A stretch of DNA of 64,000 nucleotides from Chionoecetes opilio (lineage: Eukaryota; Arthropoda; Malacostraca; Decapoda; Majidae), in NCBI GenBank assembly GCA_016584305.1, contig JACEEZ010000381.1, positions 1-64,000 on the forward strand. The letters run 5' to 3'. A program made the position numbers and the translations under genes. Below, piece by piece: positions 11,743 to 23,191 of the stretch; positions within the stretch are counted from its first letter, which is position 1, and each line of letters opens with the position of its first letter. The notes under the pieces were generated by a model. The model was not told the DNA's origin. It saw nothing but the letters and a program-made list of their open reading frames with translations, and made no database searches.

Positions 11743-12515
11743 TGTTACTTCCCGCAGCCACACTCACCACACGCAGCTCCTTGCTGCAAAAACATGCACA
11801 GTAATATTGTGCAATACCTATCTATGTGCCTTACTTCTCTCTTAAAGAGAAGTTCTCCCGGGCCGGCTGGTTGGTAACTAGATTGCACTCACCACACCTC
11901 TCTCTCACAACCACACCTCACTCTCACAACCAGACCTCACTCTCACAACCAGACCTACTCTCACACCACCAGGCAAATATTGACACTTTCTCTATTAATA
12001 TATTATATATTTACCAATCATATATAGACATAAACAAAGAAATAAATCTATTATAGCCCTTTTGATGTCTCACACATCAATTCACATCACGACACCATCA
12101 GGCTTACAACACCTCCACACACACACACAATCCACATACCAGCTGTTGCTCACTACCATCAAGCCTTACACGCCAGTCACACAACCAGCTTGTTGCTCAC
12201 GCCATATATCCTCCGACACACACACACCTACACCATCAGGCAATCAACACCAAGTCATCATACACACCAAGTCAATCATACACCAAGTCATCGACCACTC
12301 AAGCACACACCCAACACACCATATACTTTTCCCTTGTACCACCTCGTACAGCACTTGGCCTACACGGAATCTTCCACCGCCAGCCTCCTAAGTCTGTCCC
12401 ACCCGAAAAGAGACCCTCCGCTCCCTCCGCTCTCCTCTCTCAACAAGCTCGCTTAATTTACGGGACCACAAACATATGACTCCACAGAAAAATGTTTTAG
12501 GGGTGACTAAGGGTA

Positions 12516-12518
<3 letters not shown>
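11743..12518 (-). mobile_element. 5' LTR of Ty3/Gypsy element
   Basis: Begins TGTTAC and ends GTAACA on the plus strand, a perfect 6-bp terminal inverted pair. 776 bases against 787 for the partner at 6996. It directly abuts a TA microsatellite at 12519. Confidence 0.85.
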
Positions 12519-12552
<34 letters not shown>

Positions 12553-12563
12553 ATATAATATAA

Positions 12564-12603
<40 letters not shown>

Positions 12604-12608
12604 TACTA

Positions 12609-12640
<32 letters not shown>

Positions 12641-12650
12641 ATACGTTATA
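12519..12650. repeat. (TA)n microsatellite
   Basis: TA array between the LTR and the 187-bp satellite. Confidence 0.9.
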
Positions 12651-12651
12651 T

Positions 12652-13350
12652 CTTGACATTTCAGGTGACAAAGAACACTCGTCCTTCTTGGGGTTGTTTA
12701 TGCCAACGTTTCGCCAAAAGACACTTGGCATCATCAGGCTAGGCATGGTGAGAGTGTAGCTCACGTGACGATCTGTGTATACCTGCCCTCCCTGGGCTGC
12801 TGGGAAAATTCTTAGTTGGTATTCTTAGGTAGATACATCTTGACATTTCAGGGTGACAAAGACACTCGTCATTCTTGGGGTTGTTTATGCGCAACATTTC
12901 GCCAAAAGACACTTGGCATCATCAGGCTAGGCATGGTGAGAGTGTAGCTCACGTAACGATCTGTGTATACCTGCCTTCCCTGGGCTGCTGGGAAGATTCT
13001 TAGTTGGTATTCTTAGGTAGATACATCTTGACATTTCAGGGTGACAAAGACACTCGTCATTCTTGGGGTTGTTTATGCGCAACGTTTCGCCAAAAGACAC
13101 TTCGCATCATCAGGCTAGGCATGGTGAGTGTAGCTCACGTGACAATCTGTGTATACTGCCCTCCCTGGGCGGCTGGGAAGATCGTAGTTGGTATTTTAGG
13201 TAAGATACATCTTGACAATTCAAAGGGGACAAAGACACTCGTCATTCTTGGGGTTGTTTATGCGCAGCGTTTCGCCAAAAGACAATTGGCATACAAGGTA
13301 GGGCCATGGTGAGAGTGTAGCTCACTGACGATCTGTGTATACCTTGCCCT
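12652..13350 (+). repeat. ~187-bp satellite, four units
   Basis: Units begin CTTGACATTTCAG at 12652, 12839 and 13027, and the variant CTTGACAATTC at 13211 (periods 187, 188, 184). Each contains CGCCAAAAGACACTTGGCAT, GGGGTTGTTTATGC and GCTCACGTGACGATCTGTG. Units 2 and 3 are nearly identical; unit 4 is more diverged. TA arrays bound it on both sides. No coding potential. Confidence 0.9.
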
Positions 13351-14190
13351 ATACGTAATATATAGATTATATATATTATATATAATATATATATATAGAT
13401 ATATATATAATATATATATATATATTATATATAATATATAGAGTATATATATATATATATATATAAATATAATAATATCTATATATATATTATATATATA
13501 TATATATATTATTATAATATAATTTATATATATATTATATATATAAATATATATACATATATATATATATATATACATATATCTATATATAGATATTTAT
13601 ATGATATTATAAGAGTATATATATATATATAATATATAATATATTTATGTTATATATATATATGATATATATGTATATATAATGCATAATATATATATTT
13701 TATACTATAAGATATATATATATATGGTAATAATATTGAATAGATATAGATATATTTATATATATATATATATATATATATGATATATATATATATATAA
13801 TATATAGATAGATATAGATATATATATATATATATAGATATACATTTTTTTTTAAAAATTATAAAATTTATCACTATATACATATAATAATATATATATG
13901 TATATAGTATTATATATATATATATATTATATATATAAATGTATGATGTATTCTATATATATATATAGAGAGATATTAGATATACATATTATATAATGTA
14001 TATATAAATATATATATATACGTAGATATATAGTATATATATATATATATATAGAAATATATATATTGTATATATATATATAATATGATATTATATATAT
14101 ATATATGTATATATATATATCGATATAGATATATCTCTATATATATATATAATATATAATATATATATACTCTATATATATTTATATATA
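13350..14190. repeat. long AT-rich microsatellite region
   Basis: About 840 bases of interrupted TA/TATATAA sequence. No gene. Confidence 0.9.
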
Positions 14191-14404
14191 TATAAGAGAA
14201 AGAGAAGAAGAAAGAAAAAGAGAAAGAGAGAAGAGAGAGAGGAAGGAAAGAAGAGGAAAGAGAGAGAGAGAGAGATGAGGGAGAGAGAGAGAGAAGAGAG
14301 GAGAGAGAGAGAGAGAGAGAGAGGACGACGAGCGAGAGAGAGAGAGGGAGAGGAGAGGAGAGAGAGACCGAGAGAGAAGTGTCAGAGCATGGGAGAGAGA
14401 GACG
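14190..14404. repeat. (GA)n microsatellite
   Basis: Interrupted GA array; frames encode only Ser/Leu or Arg/Glu runs. Confidence 0.9.
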
Positions 14405-14570
14405 AGAGGAGAGAGAGCAAATAAGGTGGTAGGTGAGGGTAAAAGGACTATGAAAGAGGGCTGGAAGGAAGAGAGAGAAAGTAATGTTACCACGCCCCCT
14501 CCCCTTCTTCCTTCCTTCATCCCTTCCTTCATCTCTCTTACGTTTTATCTTATTCCTCCTCCCTCCTAAT
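14405..14570 (-). repeat. dispersed repeat associated with TA/GA arrays, copy 2
   Basis: Reverse-complement counterpart of 4425-4570, sharing AAGGTGGTAGGTGAGGG and the CTTATTCCTCCCTCCT tract. Like copy 1 it lies next to a GA array beyond which is a TA array. Confidence 0.65.
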
Positions 14571-14699
14571 TTCCTCCCGACGAGTCCGCCGACCGTAAGC
14601 ACTGCCCTCCCAAAAAGACTTTGCCGTCCAAAGTTTTTAATGCTACTGTGGTTAGTTAGTCAGTGTGGGTGTGTATGTATATGGTCAGTGTGTGTGTGT

Positions 14700-14980
14700 G
14701 TTAAGCACCCATGGTCTTGTCCGGCGACTGGGCTCGCGATCGGAAGCTTCACCCTCTCAGTGCGAGCTTGGAAGCTCATTATACCGATCTTTGGCAATTG
14801 CTGGGACCTCAACATACCACACACATCCAGCCCCTTGTTTACTTAAAGGGGACAGTACCGCCCTAATTTCACAATGGAAAAATATCCCCGGGAAAAGAGC
14901 GGGGTCGGGGATCGAATTGCACGGACCACAGAATTGATGACGGGAGCCCTAACCAATTTGAGCCACACGGACAGTGTGGT
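14700..14980 (-). mobile_element. tRNA-derived SINE (family 1)
   Basis: On the minus strand the head reads TGGCTCAAATTGGTTAGGGC (box A-like) and, about 30 bases on, GCAATTCGATCCCC (box B-like, consensus GGTTCGANTCC). A non-tRNA body follows to about 14700. The head has no paired acceptor stem, so it is not a functional tRNA gene. Confidence 0.7.
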
Positions 14981-15105
14981 GTGTGTGTGTTGTGTGTGTG
15001 TGTGTGTGTGTGGGTGTGTGTGTTGGGATGTGTGTGTGGTGGGAGTGTGTGTGTGTGAATGTGTGTTTGTGTATGTGTGTGTGTGTGTGTGTATGTGGGG
15101 TGGTG
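14978..15105. repeat. (GT)n microsatellite
   Basis: Interrupted GT array immediately upstream of the SINE head. 15106-15495 beyond it is AT-rich unique sequence with no gene seen. Confidence 0.9.
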
Positions 15106-15495
15106 TAAGACCACGTTAGCGGGGCTTTTTTGTTATGCTTGTAAAATATTTGTATATATTGTTAAAGATCAGTTTCAATTATTTCCAGATGAAAGAAAAA
15201 GTCATTACCAAATAATATTTGAAAATTCTAGTGGAAAAATATTCAAAGCAATAAATTTTCGAAACCAGTACTAGAAAATACATGTATTAGTTACTTTTTT
15301 TAAGGCTGCTGCGTGAGTAGAGGTTAAATAATGAAAACTTTATTTTGTTAGTAAATTTTTTTGTGGGTGTTCAGGCGGGGTCCTCGGCTGAACAAATCCA
15401 CGTCATGCTGGAAGGAGAACAGGGTAACCATATATAACTCTATATTGTTAATTCATACAGCAGTATAACATGGCAAAATGTGCAAAAAAATGTAT

Positions 15496-15548
15496 ATATC
15501 GAATATATATATATATATAATATATTATATATATAATATAATTATATA

Positions 15549-15644
<96 letters not shown>

Positions 15645-15697
15645 TATATATGTTATCTATATATAATATCTATATATATTATATATATATATCTATA

Positions 15698-15730
<33 letters not shown>

Positions 15731-15740
15731 TTATTTATTT
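15496..15740. repeat. (TA)n microsatellite
   Basis: TA array. 15741-16170 is AT-rich sequence without a recognisable feature. Confidence 0.9.
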
Positions 15741-16439
15741 TATTATTTTTTCATATATGTGTCATTAAACAGTAAGGATAACATACATCCGCGCTTATTC
15801 ATTTATAAAGGAAATTATACGCATTGTATGGCATTAACTATGTGCTTTTATTCAACACTTTGTATTTTGTTTAGCTTTATGATGATTATAATGAATATTT
15901 ACTAACAGTGCTAAGAAAAGATGTATGATGAATTTATTTGTTTTCTTTATAATATTCTACTGTATAATATACAATGTTTGTTTTTATATGAGATTCATTA
16001 ATGATTTATTTACTACACGTTTGTTGTTCCTTAATACTCACTGATAATTTATAATATTATATAACAATAGTGAGTTGCAACCTGAAGGTAAAATGTCCCG
16101 TAAATATGCGGTAGACGCACACTACGTAGATACCAAAGGTCATAGTAGACAGAACGCTGATATTCTTTTTTTTTGTAAACAAGGTTTGTGGGCCCTTCGG
16201 AACCCATGTACTGAGTTTGTAGTAGTAGTATATAGTTAAACCACCAAGTGAGTGCAACTCCAATCGCGTTTGTTCTTGTCGTTGTCACTGGCAAAAGTGC
16301 ATTGGGGTTAGACACGTTCCGTGTGATTCCACAGGCGCAAAACTTCGACAGGAACAGCACAGCCAACCCTTGACAGGCTGGAGTAGAGTTGGCCGTGCGA
16401 TGGAGTATATTAGAATATGCGACCCACAAAACACAAACA

Positions 16440-16795
16440 ACAGACACAGACACACGCACACACATTACACACACACACACACGCGCACACATACACACGC
16501 ACGCTACACACTTAGCACACACACATGCACCACAACACACACATACACACTCACACGCACACAAATGGACACACACATCCACGCACACACACGTATGCAC
16601 GCACGCCACGGCACACACCACACATACACACACAACCCACGATTTCATGCTGCACACACACACACACCACAGGCATGCATGCAGTAACACACACACACAC
16701 ACACACTACACACACACACACTCACCACACACACTCACCAACACGACACACCACACTCACATTACGCACACAAACCCCCCCCCCCCCCCCCCCCT
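16440..16795. repeat. (CA)n microsatellite ending in poly-C
   Basis: CA/CACACG array followed by about 18 C (16776-16793). It fills the spacer of the first higher-order unit. Confidence 0.9.
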
Positions 16796-17221
16796 GTAAG
16801 TCCAGGAGTCTACGGAGTTAGTTAAATGCGGCAAACGTTACCGCACAGTCTCTCTTGCTAAATCTAATACCCTTAAAAGAGTTTTTTAGCCCAAAATACC
16901 CCTTCAAAATTATTCAATCTAACATGGGACGATTCCGCTACCACCTCGATTTATTTGCGATTTTTTTATGTCTACTCTCATCAAAATTGACTTTACAGTT
17001 TCGGTCCACCCACAAACAGACAGACAGTCAGACAGACACAAGGATACTCCTAAAATTATAGTAGATTAGACAAGTGCATGGCGGCCCTTCGGACCCATAT
17101 GTGATGTTGTAGTAGTAGTAATATTAGACAACAATTGTGAGTGCAAACTCCAAGCGTGTTGTTGCTGGCAGGTGGCACTGGTCAAAGTGCCTCGGGGCTA
17201 GACCAATCTACCACCACCGTG

Positions 17222-17712
17222 AGCCTGCTCACCACAGTCCCACGCCGTCTCACCCCAGGCCCACGCCTGCCCTTACCCCAGCCCACGAAGCCTCACCCCA
17301 GCCCCACGCTGCGTCACCCCAGACCCACGCCTGTTTCACCCCAGCCCCACGCCTGCCTCACACAGGCCCACACCTGCCTCACCCCCAAACCCACGCCTGT
17401 CTTAACCCCCAGCCCCACGTGCCTCACCGCACCCCACGCCTCCCTGCCTCACCGCAAACCCCACGCCAGTGTCTCACCCACCCCAACGCTGCATCAACCC
17501 CAGCCCCACGCCTGGTCTACACCCCAGCACCACGCCTCCTTGTCACACCTCAGGCCCACGCTGTTTCACCCAGCCCCACGCATGTCTCACCCCAAGCCCC
17601 ACCCTGCCTCACCCCAGACCCACGCCTGTCCTCACTCCAGCCCCAACGCCTGCCTCACCCCAGCCCCACGTCTGCCTCACCCCAGCCCCACGCCTGCCGC
17701 ACCCTAGCACAC
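17222..17712 (+). repeat. 20-21-bp minisatellite (CCCACGCCTGCCTCACCCCA)
   Basis: Roughly 23 imperfect tandem units. All frames are open over hundreds of bases and encode Pro/His/Ser-rich peptides, but this follows from the repeat and I do not call a gene. Confidence 0.9.
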
Positions 17713-17729
17713 GCCTGGCCTTGCAAGCA

Positions 17730-17960
17730 CAAACACACCACAAAACACACACACACACACCACACACACACACCACACAAACACCACAAACACACACAAA
17801 CACAACCCCCCCCCCAAAAAACCAGCACACACACGCACACACACACGCACGCACACACACATTCACACACACACACACACATGCATGCATGCACACACAC
17901 ACACAAACACACACACACAAACAACACACACACACACACACACTCACACACGCCACACCC
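17730..17960. repeat. (CA)n microsatellite
   Basis: CA array with ACC and poly-C interruptions in the spacer of the second unit. Confidence 0.9.
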
Positions 17961-18814
17961 ACAAACGAGGAGTCCATGAGTCTGACGGAATTAGTGAAAT
18001 GCGGCAAGACGTTACCGCAGAGTTGTTTCCTGTAATCTAATCGCTGAAAAGATTTTTTGCCCAAAAATCACTTTCAACTAATTCAAATCGCCATGGGACC
18101 AAAACTCTTACAACTAAGAATAATTTGGCAATTTTTTGAGTACTCCCATCAAACTTGAATTTACAGTTTTAGCTACCCAAAACAGACAGACAGACAGACA
18201 AGACACACGGCTACTCCTATAGGATAGTAGACAAGTGCTGTGGGGCCCTTCGGAACCATGTATTGATGTTTGTAGTAGTAGTATATATTAGACCCAACTT
18301 GCTGATTGCAAACTCCAATCGTGCTCTTGCTTGTCGGTGTCACTGGTTCTAAGTGCCTCGAGGTAGACCCACGTCCGTGTTGATTCCAACCTTTTGTGTC
18401 CGTGTGATTCCAAACACACCACACTCACAAAACGCCACAAAAAACTCATTGAGTTTACTGAATTTGTAAAATAGGGCAAGACGTAACTGTAGAGTTTTTC
18501 GGTAATCTAGTACTCATTAAAGTGTTTAAGCCCAAAACCCCCCTTCTTCAAAAATTATTCAATTGGACATGGGACCAAGCCGCTGACGCCCTTACGATGA
18601 TTTGCGATTTTTTGAGCCTTCTTCATCAAAAATTTAATGGAGTTTCGGTACCCGATAACAGACAGACAGACAGACAGACAGACACACGTGGCTACGACTA
18701 GAGCTATGATTAGATGTCCCGGCGCAGACCGCCAGCGCTATAAGTTCACACCAATATTTGTTTACTATAAGTGAGTCATTATGCAAAATACCACCCCCAC
18801 ACTCCCCCCCAGCC

Positions 18815-19105
18815 GCGGTACTACGTAGTAGTGTAGTGAGTTAGCAAAGCTCGGCTCACAACCGAGAAGTCCCGGGTTCGATCCCCGGGCGGCCCCCCAC
18901 CCCGCGAAGATAGCCCCACCCACCTGGGTGCGGCCCTTACTTAAAACCCGGAGCCCCTTGGGTCAACCCCAACCAGAGCAGTTGAATGGGTACCGGGTGT
19001 TAGCCGGGGCGTTTGTGACCCCCTTCCCGGGGTTGGTGGTTCGGCCAACACTAAGCTGCAGCGGGTTTTTAGATTACTATGGGCTCTGAGGACTTATCTC
19101 TAAAA
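18815..19105 (+). mobile_element. tRNA-Val-derived SINE (family 2)
   Basis: A box A-like GTAGTGAGTTAGCAAAGC precedes an anticodon arm CGGCTCACAACCG (loop with CAC, Val) and a perfect T arm CCGGGTTCGATCCCCGG. A body of about 200 bases follows (GGGTACCGGGTGTTAGCC, CCCGGGGTTGGTGG) ending in an A-rich CAAACAAACAAAAC tail. Head plus body plus A-rich tail defines a SINE. Confidence 0.75.
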
Positions 19106-19129
19106 CAAGACAAACAAACAAAACAACAC

Positions 19130-19408
19130 TATAGGAGTAGGCCGGGCGTGCGGTCTAGTCTATCTGTCTGGCTGTCTGTTTTGGGCTAGCGAGACTGTAA
19201 ATTCAATTTTGATGGAGAGTAGGCTAAAAATAATCGCAAATAAATGGTTTTGAGGTGGTAAGCGGCTTGGTCCCATGTCGATTGATCATTTTTGAAGGGG
19301 GATTTGGGCTTAAAAACACTTATAAGGATTAGATATCAGGAAGAAAAAACTCTGCGGTAAGGATTGCTGCATTTAACTAACCTCCTTAGACTCAATGGAC
19401 TTACCGTG
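19130..19408 (-). repeat. R1 module, inverted copy
   Basis: Reverse complement of the R1 module of the upstream array, including the CAGACAGA-type tail and the TGGGACCAAGCCGCTTAC stretch. An inverted, detached copy suggests R1 transposes rather than only duplicating in tandem. Confidence 0.7.
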
Positions 19409-20029
19409 TGTGTGTAAGTAAGTAAGTAAAGTTTATTGCCATTACTAGAAATATATACATTCAGTAAAATACATAACATGTGTGGTCCTTTGGCACGGTC
19501 TGTCGCAACCAACCAAAGGCTCCCTGACAGGAAATGTCATATATAAGTATATGTGCTGAGCAGAATCTGTGGTTGGCTGTTTGTTTATGGAGTAAAAATA
19601 TACTACGTTATAACGTGATAGCAAAAAAAAATATATATATACATATATACATACATAACACATACAATACACACTATGCCTATACAGTTAGACACAATTA
19701 CATACATATACACATATATAAACATCTATGGTAAGCTTTGTTTTGTGGTTCCAATGAAAAAGCGAGAAATATATTAGATTTATTTCGAATTTCGGCAGGG
19801 TGTTTTTTTATGGTAAAATTGAATGTTAAGGTTGGGATTGTCCCAGTTCAACTTTTTGTTTGAGCACTTCTTGCTATGCAAAAATGGGACTTTTATATGT
19901 ATATGCAAAAAACAGAGCTTAGCCCCTTAAAGTAACGGCTTCATTGCACCTATCATCAATTCCTGGATCGTCTGTGTTCAGGTGGCTCTCCTTGTAAACC
20001 AAGTGGGTCGAAGCCCACACAAACTAGAC

Positions 20030-22590
20030 AGAGCTCTGCGATCAAAAGTTTGGCCGCCTTTGTTGGCGGGTGGACGATGAGTTTGATGAGGTGAGGTGCC
20101 TTACGTATCGCGCAGTGTGATGAAGAGGGGATCCTTCTCCAAGAACTCAGCGCATACGGGGAGGGTTTGTTGACAAGCGGGAGGTACCCGTGCAGAGACA
20201 TTGCGAAGGACTGACCCCCCAGGTTGCTTGCCCAGTGGAAGAAATCAAACGCCCAGTTGCACCCCAGTGGTTGTATTGACGGTCCGGCCAGAAGGATAGA
20301 TAATTTTTGGAAGAAGGTTAGTGAAGTGGTTTCTGAGAGACAGAAGCAACTAAAGCAGTAAAGGAATTCGTGGAGAAGAATATGGACAGGCTGTTTGACA
20401 TAACGGCCTGCCCTCACACGATATTCCTCTGCAAGGACCAGGAATCCCACTGCTCCAACCCCCAGCTTGTGCCACGCGGAAAGCACAGTGCAATGTGACT
20501 GCCCCCTGGCCAGCAAGTCCCTACTTTAGACGAGTGGCTGTACGATCAAAGAATCAAAGTAGGGGTAGGAGAGTTGCAATGATGATGGACAGGGGGTAGC
20601 AAGAAGAGACGCATAGACAAGTGAAAGCAGCAAAGAAGAAAGCAGGTGGAAGAGTAGGCTAAAGTGAAGAAGCGAAGCAGAAACAGATGAAAAGTCAGAC
20701 GTCTGTGAGCTGCAGGGGCAGATGTTCCTGGGCCAGGCTGAAGACACAAGGATTCGAGGATGGGGACGGAGGAGTCGTTCACCCTGCCACTCAGAGGAAA
20801 GAGGCAGGAGCAAAGGGGGCTGCAATACTGGTAGGACCGACTGCTCAGGAGATGCTGGGGTCACTGGCGCCCCTTGTGATGCAAGTACTTGGACAGGCCA
20901 GCGCACGAAGAACCACAAGCCAGTCCGGAACCTGACGCTGCAAGCCATTCCGGTTCGACCGTTCCGCCCACTGCTGCCTGCTGCCTTGGCTTCTGGATTC
21001 CTCCAGGACCTTATCGCTTTGACGGCCACCTCTGTCCAGACATTTCGTACCTGGTCTGCGATCCTACAAGCTGAGGAGGGCCAGGCAGGATGCAATGGGC
21101 ATCGCCAGGGACCTTGACCAGGGGAAGCACCAGGGTACCAAAAATAGTTGGATGGGGTTACGATGGGAGGAAGGGACAAGACCAGGGCGATGGTGCCCGA
21201 CAGCTATGGGAAAACTGCACCAAGAGCAGGGGAGGAGAATGTGTCAGGACCAGAGGAGCATCTGGAAGGTACCTGTGGCACTGTGTACCAGAGGACCCGT
21301 GATTTGCCACCTGAGAAGACTGCGTTCCAAGGTTTGGCGTCAGGCTCTCTAGATCTGCTGGTGACATTACGACTCCAACGACTCACTGATCGTACTGCAA
21401 GAGGTGACTAGCTAGGGCCAACAAAGGGGTGGGTAAGGGTGGTACTCACGCCCATTGGAGAAGATGCTGGGATCGCAAGCTCTTCTGCGAGTATATGCGT
21501 GTTGCACACAAAAGGGTTGCCCTGCGCCACCTAATTCACCAAGGCATCGACGGGCCTACCTCATCGGGACACTGGCTCACGGGTCAGTGTGCAGTTTCCT
21601 TGGCAGCGTGGAATGAGATGCAGTAAAACGCAGAGTTTCAGAGCAGGAGTGCCAGGCCGCGTGAAGATCTCACGGAGATACCGGAGTATATCCTGCTCAA
21701 CATGTCCAACTGACCAGCAGGTCTCTACCCAGCTGGTCCGGCGTGAAGCGGGGCGTTCGTTCTCCCGTCCGAGTCCTTGCAGGAGATCAAGTTTGGCAAG
21801 GTGTGTCCCACTCCAGAGCGCTCACCACAGCCCAGGCGCTGTGTACATGTGGACCAGAAGCTGGACTGAACTGGCAAAGAACCTGAACACCCTGGAAATC
21901 TAGTCAAGTACTGCCTGCAGGTGTACTTCAAACTGGTACACGACATCAAAGTTTCACCACAGACTAGACGGACGGACCCAAGCACCTCTCACGCAGCTAG
22001 AGTGAGAGTGGTTCGCAGCCCAAGAAGGTTCCCCAAACAGCTGTGACCCTCTAGTCGTGCGGGACAGGAGCATGGTTCACACATCTCAGAATGGGTCCTC
22101 CTCTCGCTTGATAGCGAGGTCATAGAGTGAGGACGACCGCAGGTTCGCGTGACCCAGATTTTGAAGCTGGTTTTGTTGATGTTTTGGTCTTTTTTTTTGG
22201 CGAAGGAGTATGGGGACACCAGTTGTAAGGACTCGCATCACACCCAAGTGAACTGTCAGCCACCAGCTTGCAGACCATGATCAGCTAGGCAGCCTGGCCA
22301 GGGCCCGAGCCGGCACTAACCTGGTCACTGTCCGGGGATCAGATAGGAGATCCTGGTCAAGCCCCGTACGAGTTTCCGGAGTTCTCTATCACCTCAGAGC
22401 ACCCGAAAGGAGTGCGTTGAAGCAGGTGACAAAGGCTGCAGGCAGCAGTGGGGGGCAGCAGGCCAGAGACGGGTTATCGGGCCTCGGGCCCACCACCGGG
22501 AGGTGGACCATCCCCTGTCAGGTCTAAGAAGGACATGCTGGACACGTCTAGGCCAACTGTAGAGGCTGATGTGACACTTGTATGTAGTGC
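20030..22590 (+). pseudogene. degraded large multicopy protein family (ERxVKxVT type)
   Basis: Plus-strand pieces in changing frames keep family order: FVEKNMDRLFDITACPHTIF, a Cys-rich stretch, DEWLYDQRIKVGVG, YDGRKDKTRAMVPDSYGK, a KYCLQVYFKLVHDIK-like stretch with DGPKHLS, VRVTQILKL, and ALKQVTKAAGSSGGQQARDG. I recall a multicopy arthropod/cnidarian family with FDGRK, DGP and CHTQxVERxVKxVTEA blocks; its function is unknown to me. Many frameshifts and stops. No TIR found around it. The opposite-strand open frames here are antisense. Confidence 0.55.
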
Positions 22591-22599
22591 CTTGATGAA

Positions 22600-23190
22600 C
22601 AACTGATCAGATTGAAGAGCTTACCACGCTAGTCATTTTGTAACTTATTGTGGGTTGTGGGTGTGGTTTGTGTTTGGGTTTGGATTGTTTTGGTTTTGTG
22701 CATGATGAATAAACAGGACCAACCGGAAGAACACTGCGTACTCATTTAGCATTATTCGATAAGGGTGCAATATAAAAAGTGCGATTTTGCATGGTAAGAA
22801 TTGCTCAAAATGCAAAAAGGAATTATATAAAATCGTTCTTAGAATTCTATTTTACATAGGAAATGGCATGCCAAATTGAGGAAAAATATTTTTTGTTTTT
22901 TTTTTTTAACGGCGTACCCTAATTTTACAATATATTGCATATACACACATAAATACATATGGCATTATCACATACGCATATATACGATCATTCATCAATC
23001 ACATAATATATGCGATTGACACATATACATATACATTTAAATGAACAAAATCTAAATAAGGAACTGCGTAACCTATGCTATCCATACTACTTTATATATA
23101 TAATACTACTACTAGTGACTATGGAAAATACCACACTATGAATAAACCACATACCAAACTACATACATGAATTATATACATGTATGGCAT
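22600..23190. other. AT-rich DNA, no feature
   Basis: Contains no coding frame of note and no clear repeat; A/T-rich with scattered ACATATA motifs. Confidence 0.5.
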
Positions 23191-23191
23191 C

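Larger units (their letters stand above)
16175..18720 (+). repeat. higher-order tandem array of two repeat modules
   Basis: Module R2 (~190 bp: GGCCCTTCGGA then GTTTGTAGTAGTAGTA, then an ACTCCAATCGTG region) occurs at about 16175-16380, 17075-17230 and 18228-18420. Module R1 (~280 bp: GAGTCTACGGAGTTAG, a TTACCGCAGAG-type stretch, CATGGGAC, a CAGACAGA tail) occurs at about 16797-17080, 17968-18240 and 18440-18718. The order is R2-spacer-R1 three times. Spacers are CA arrays (unit 1), minisatellite plus CA (unit 2), and almost nothing (unit 3). Inverted copies of R1 and R2 lie at 19130 and 25818. Confidence 0.8.

Noticed and set aside
6996..12518. Endogenous retrovirus
   Set aside because: No envelope region or space for one after RNase H; features fit a Ty3/Gypsy retrotransposon.
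16370..16821. Overlapping His/Thr-rich and Cys/Val-rich frames
   Set aside because: All arise from the CA/GT array; no start context or conserved domain.
18850..18900. Genuine tRNA-Val gene
   Set aside because: T arm and anticodon arm look good, but there is no acceptor stem and the sequence runs into a SINE body with an A-rich tail.
20526..21179. Minus-strand 217-codon frame as a host gene
   Set aside because: It is antisense to the ordered plus-strand family blocks and shows no domain.
19790..22930. AGGGTG-like sequences as termini of the 20-22.6 kb relic
   Set aside because: The candidate left (about 19796) and right (about 22910) ends share only five bases and have no matching 8-bp flanks.
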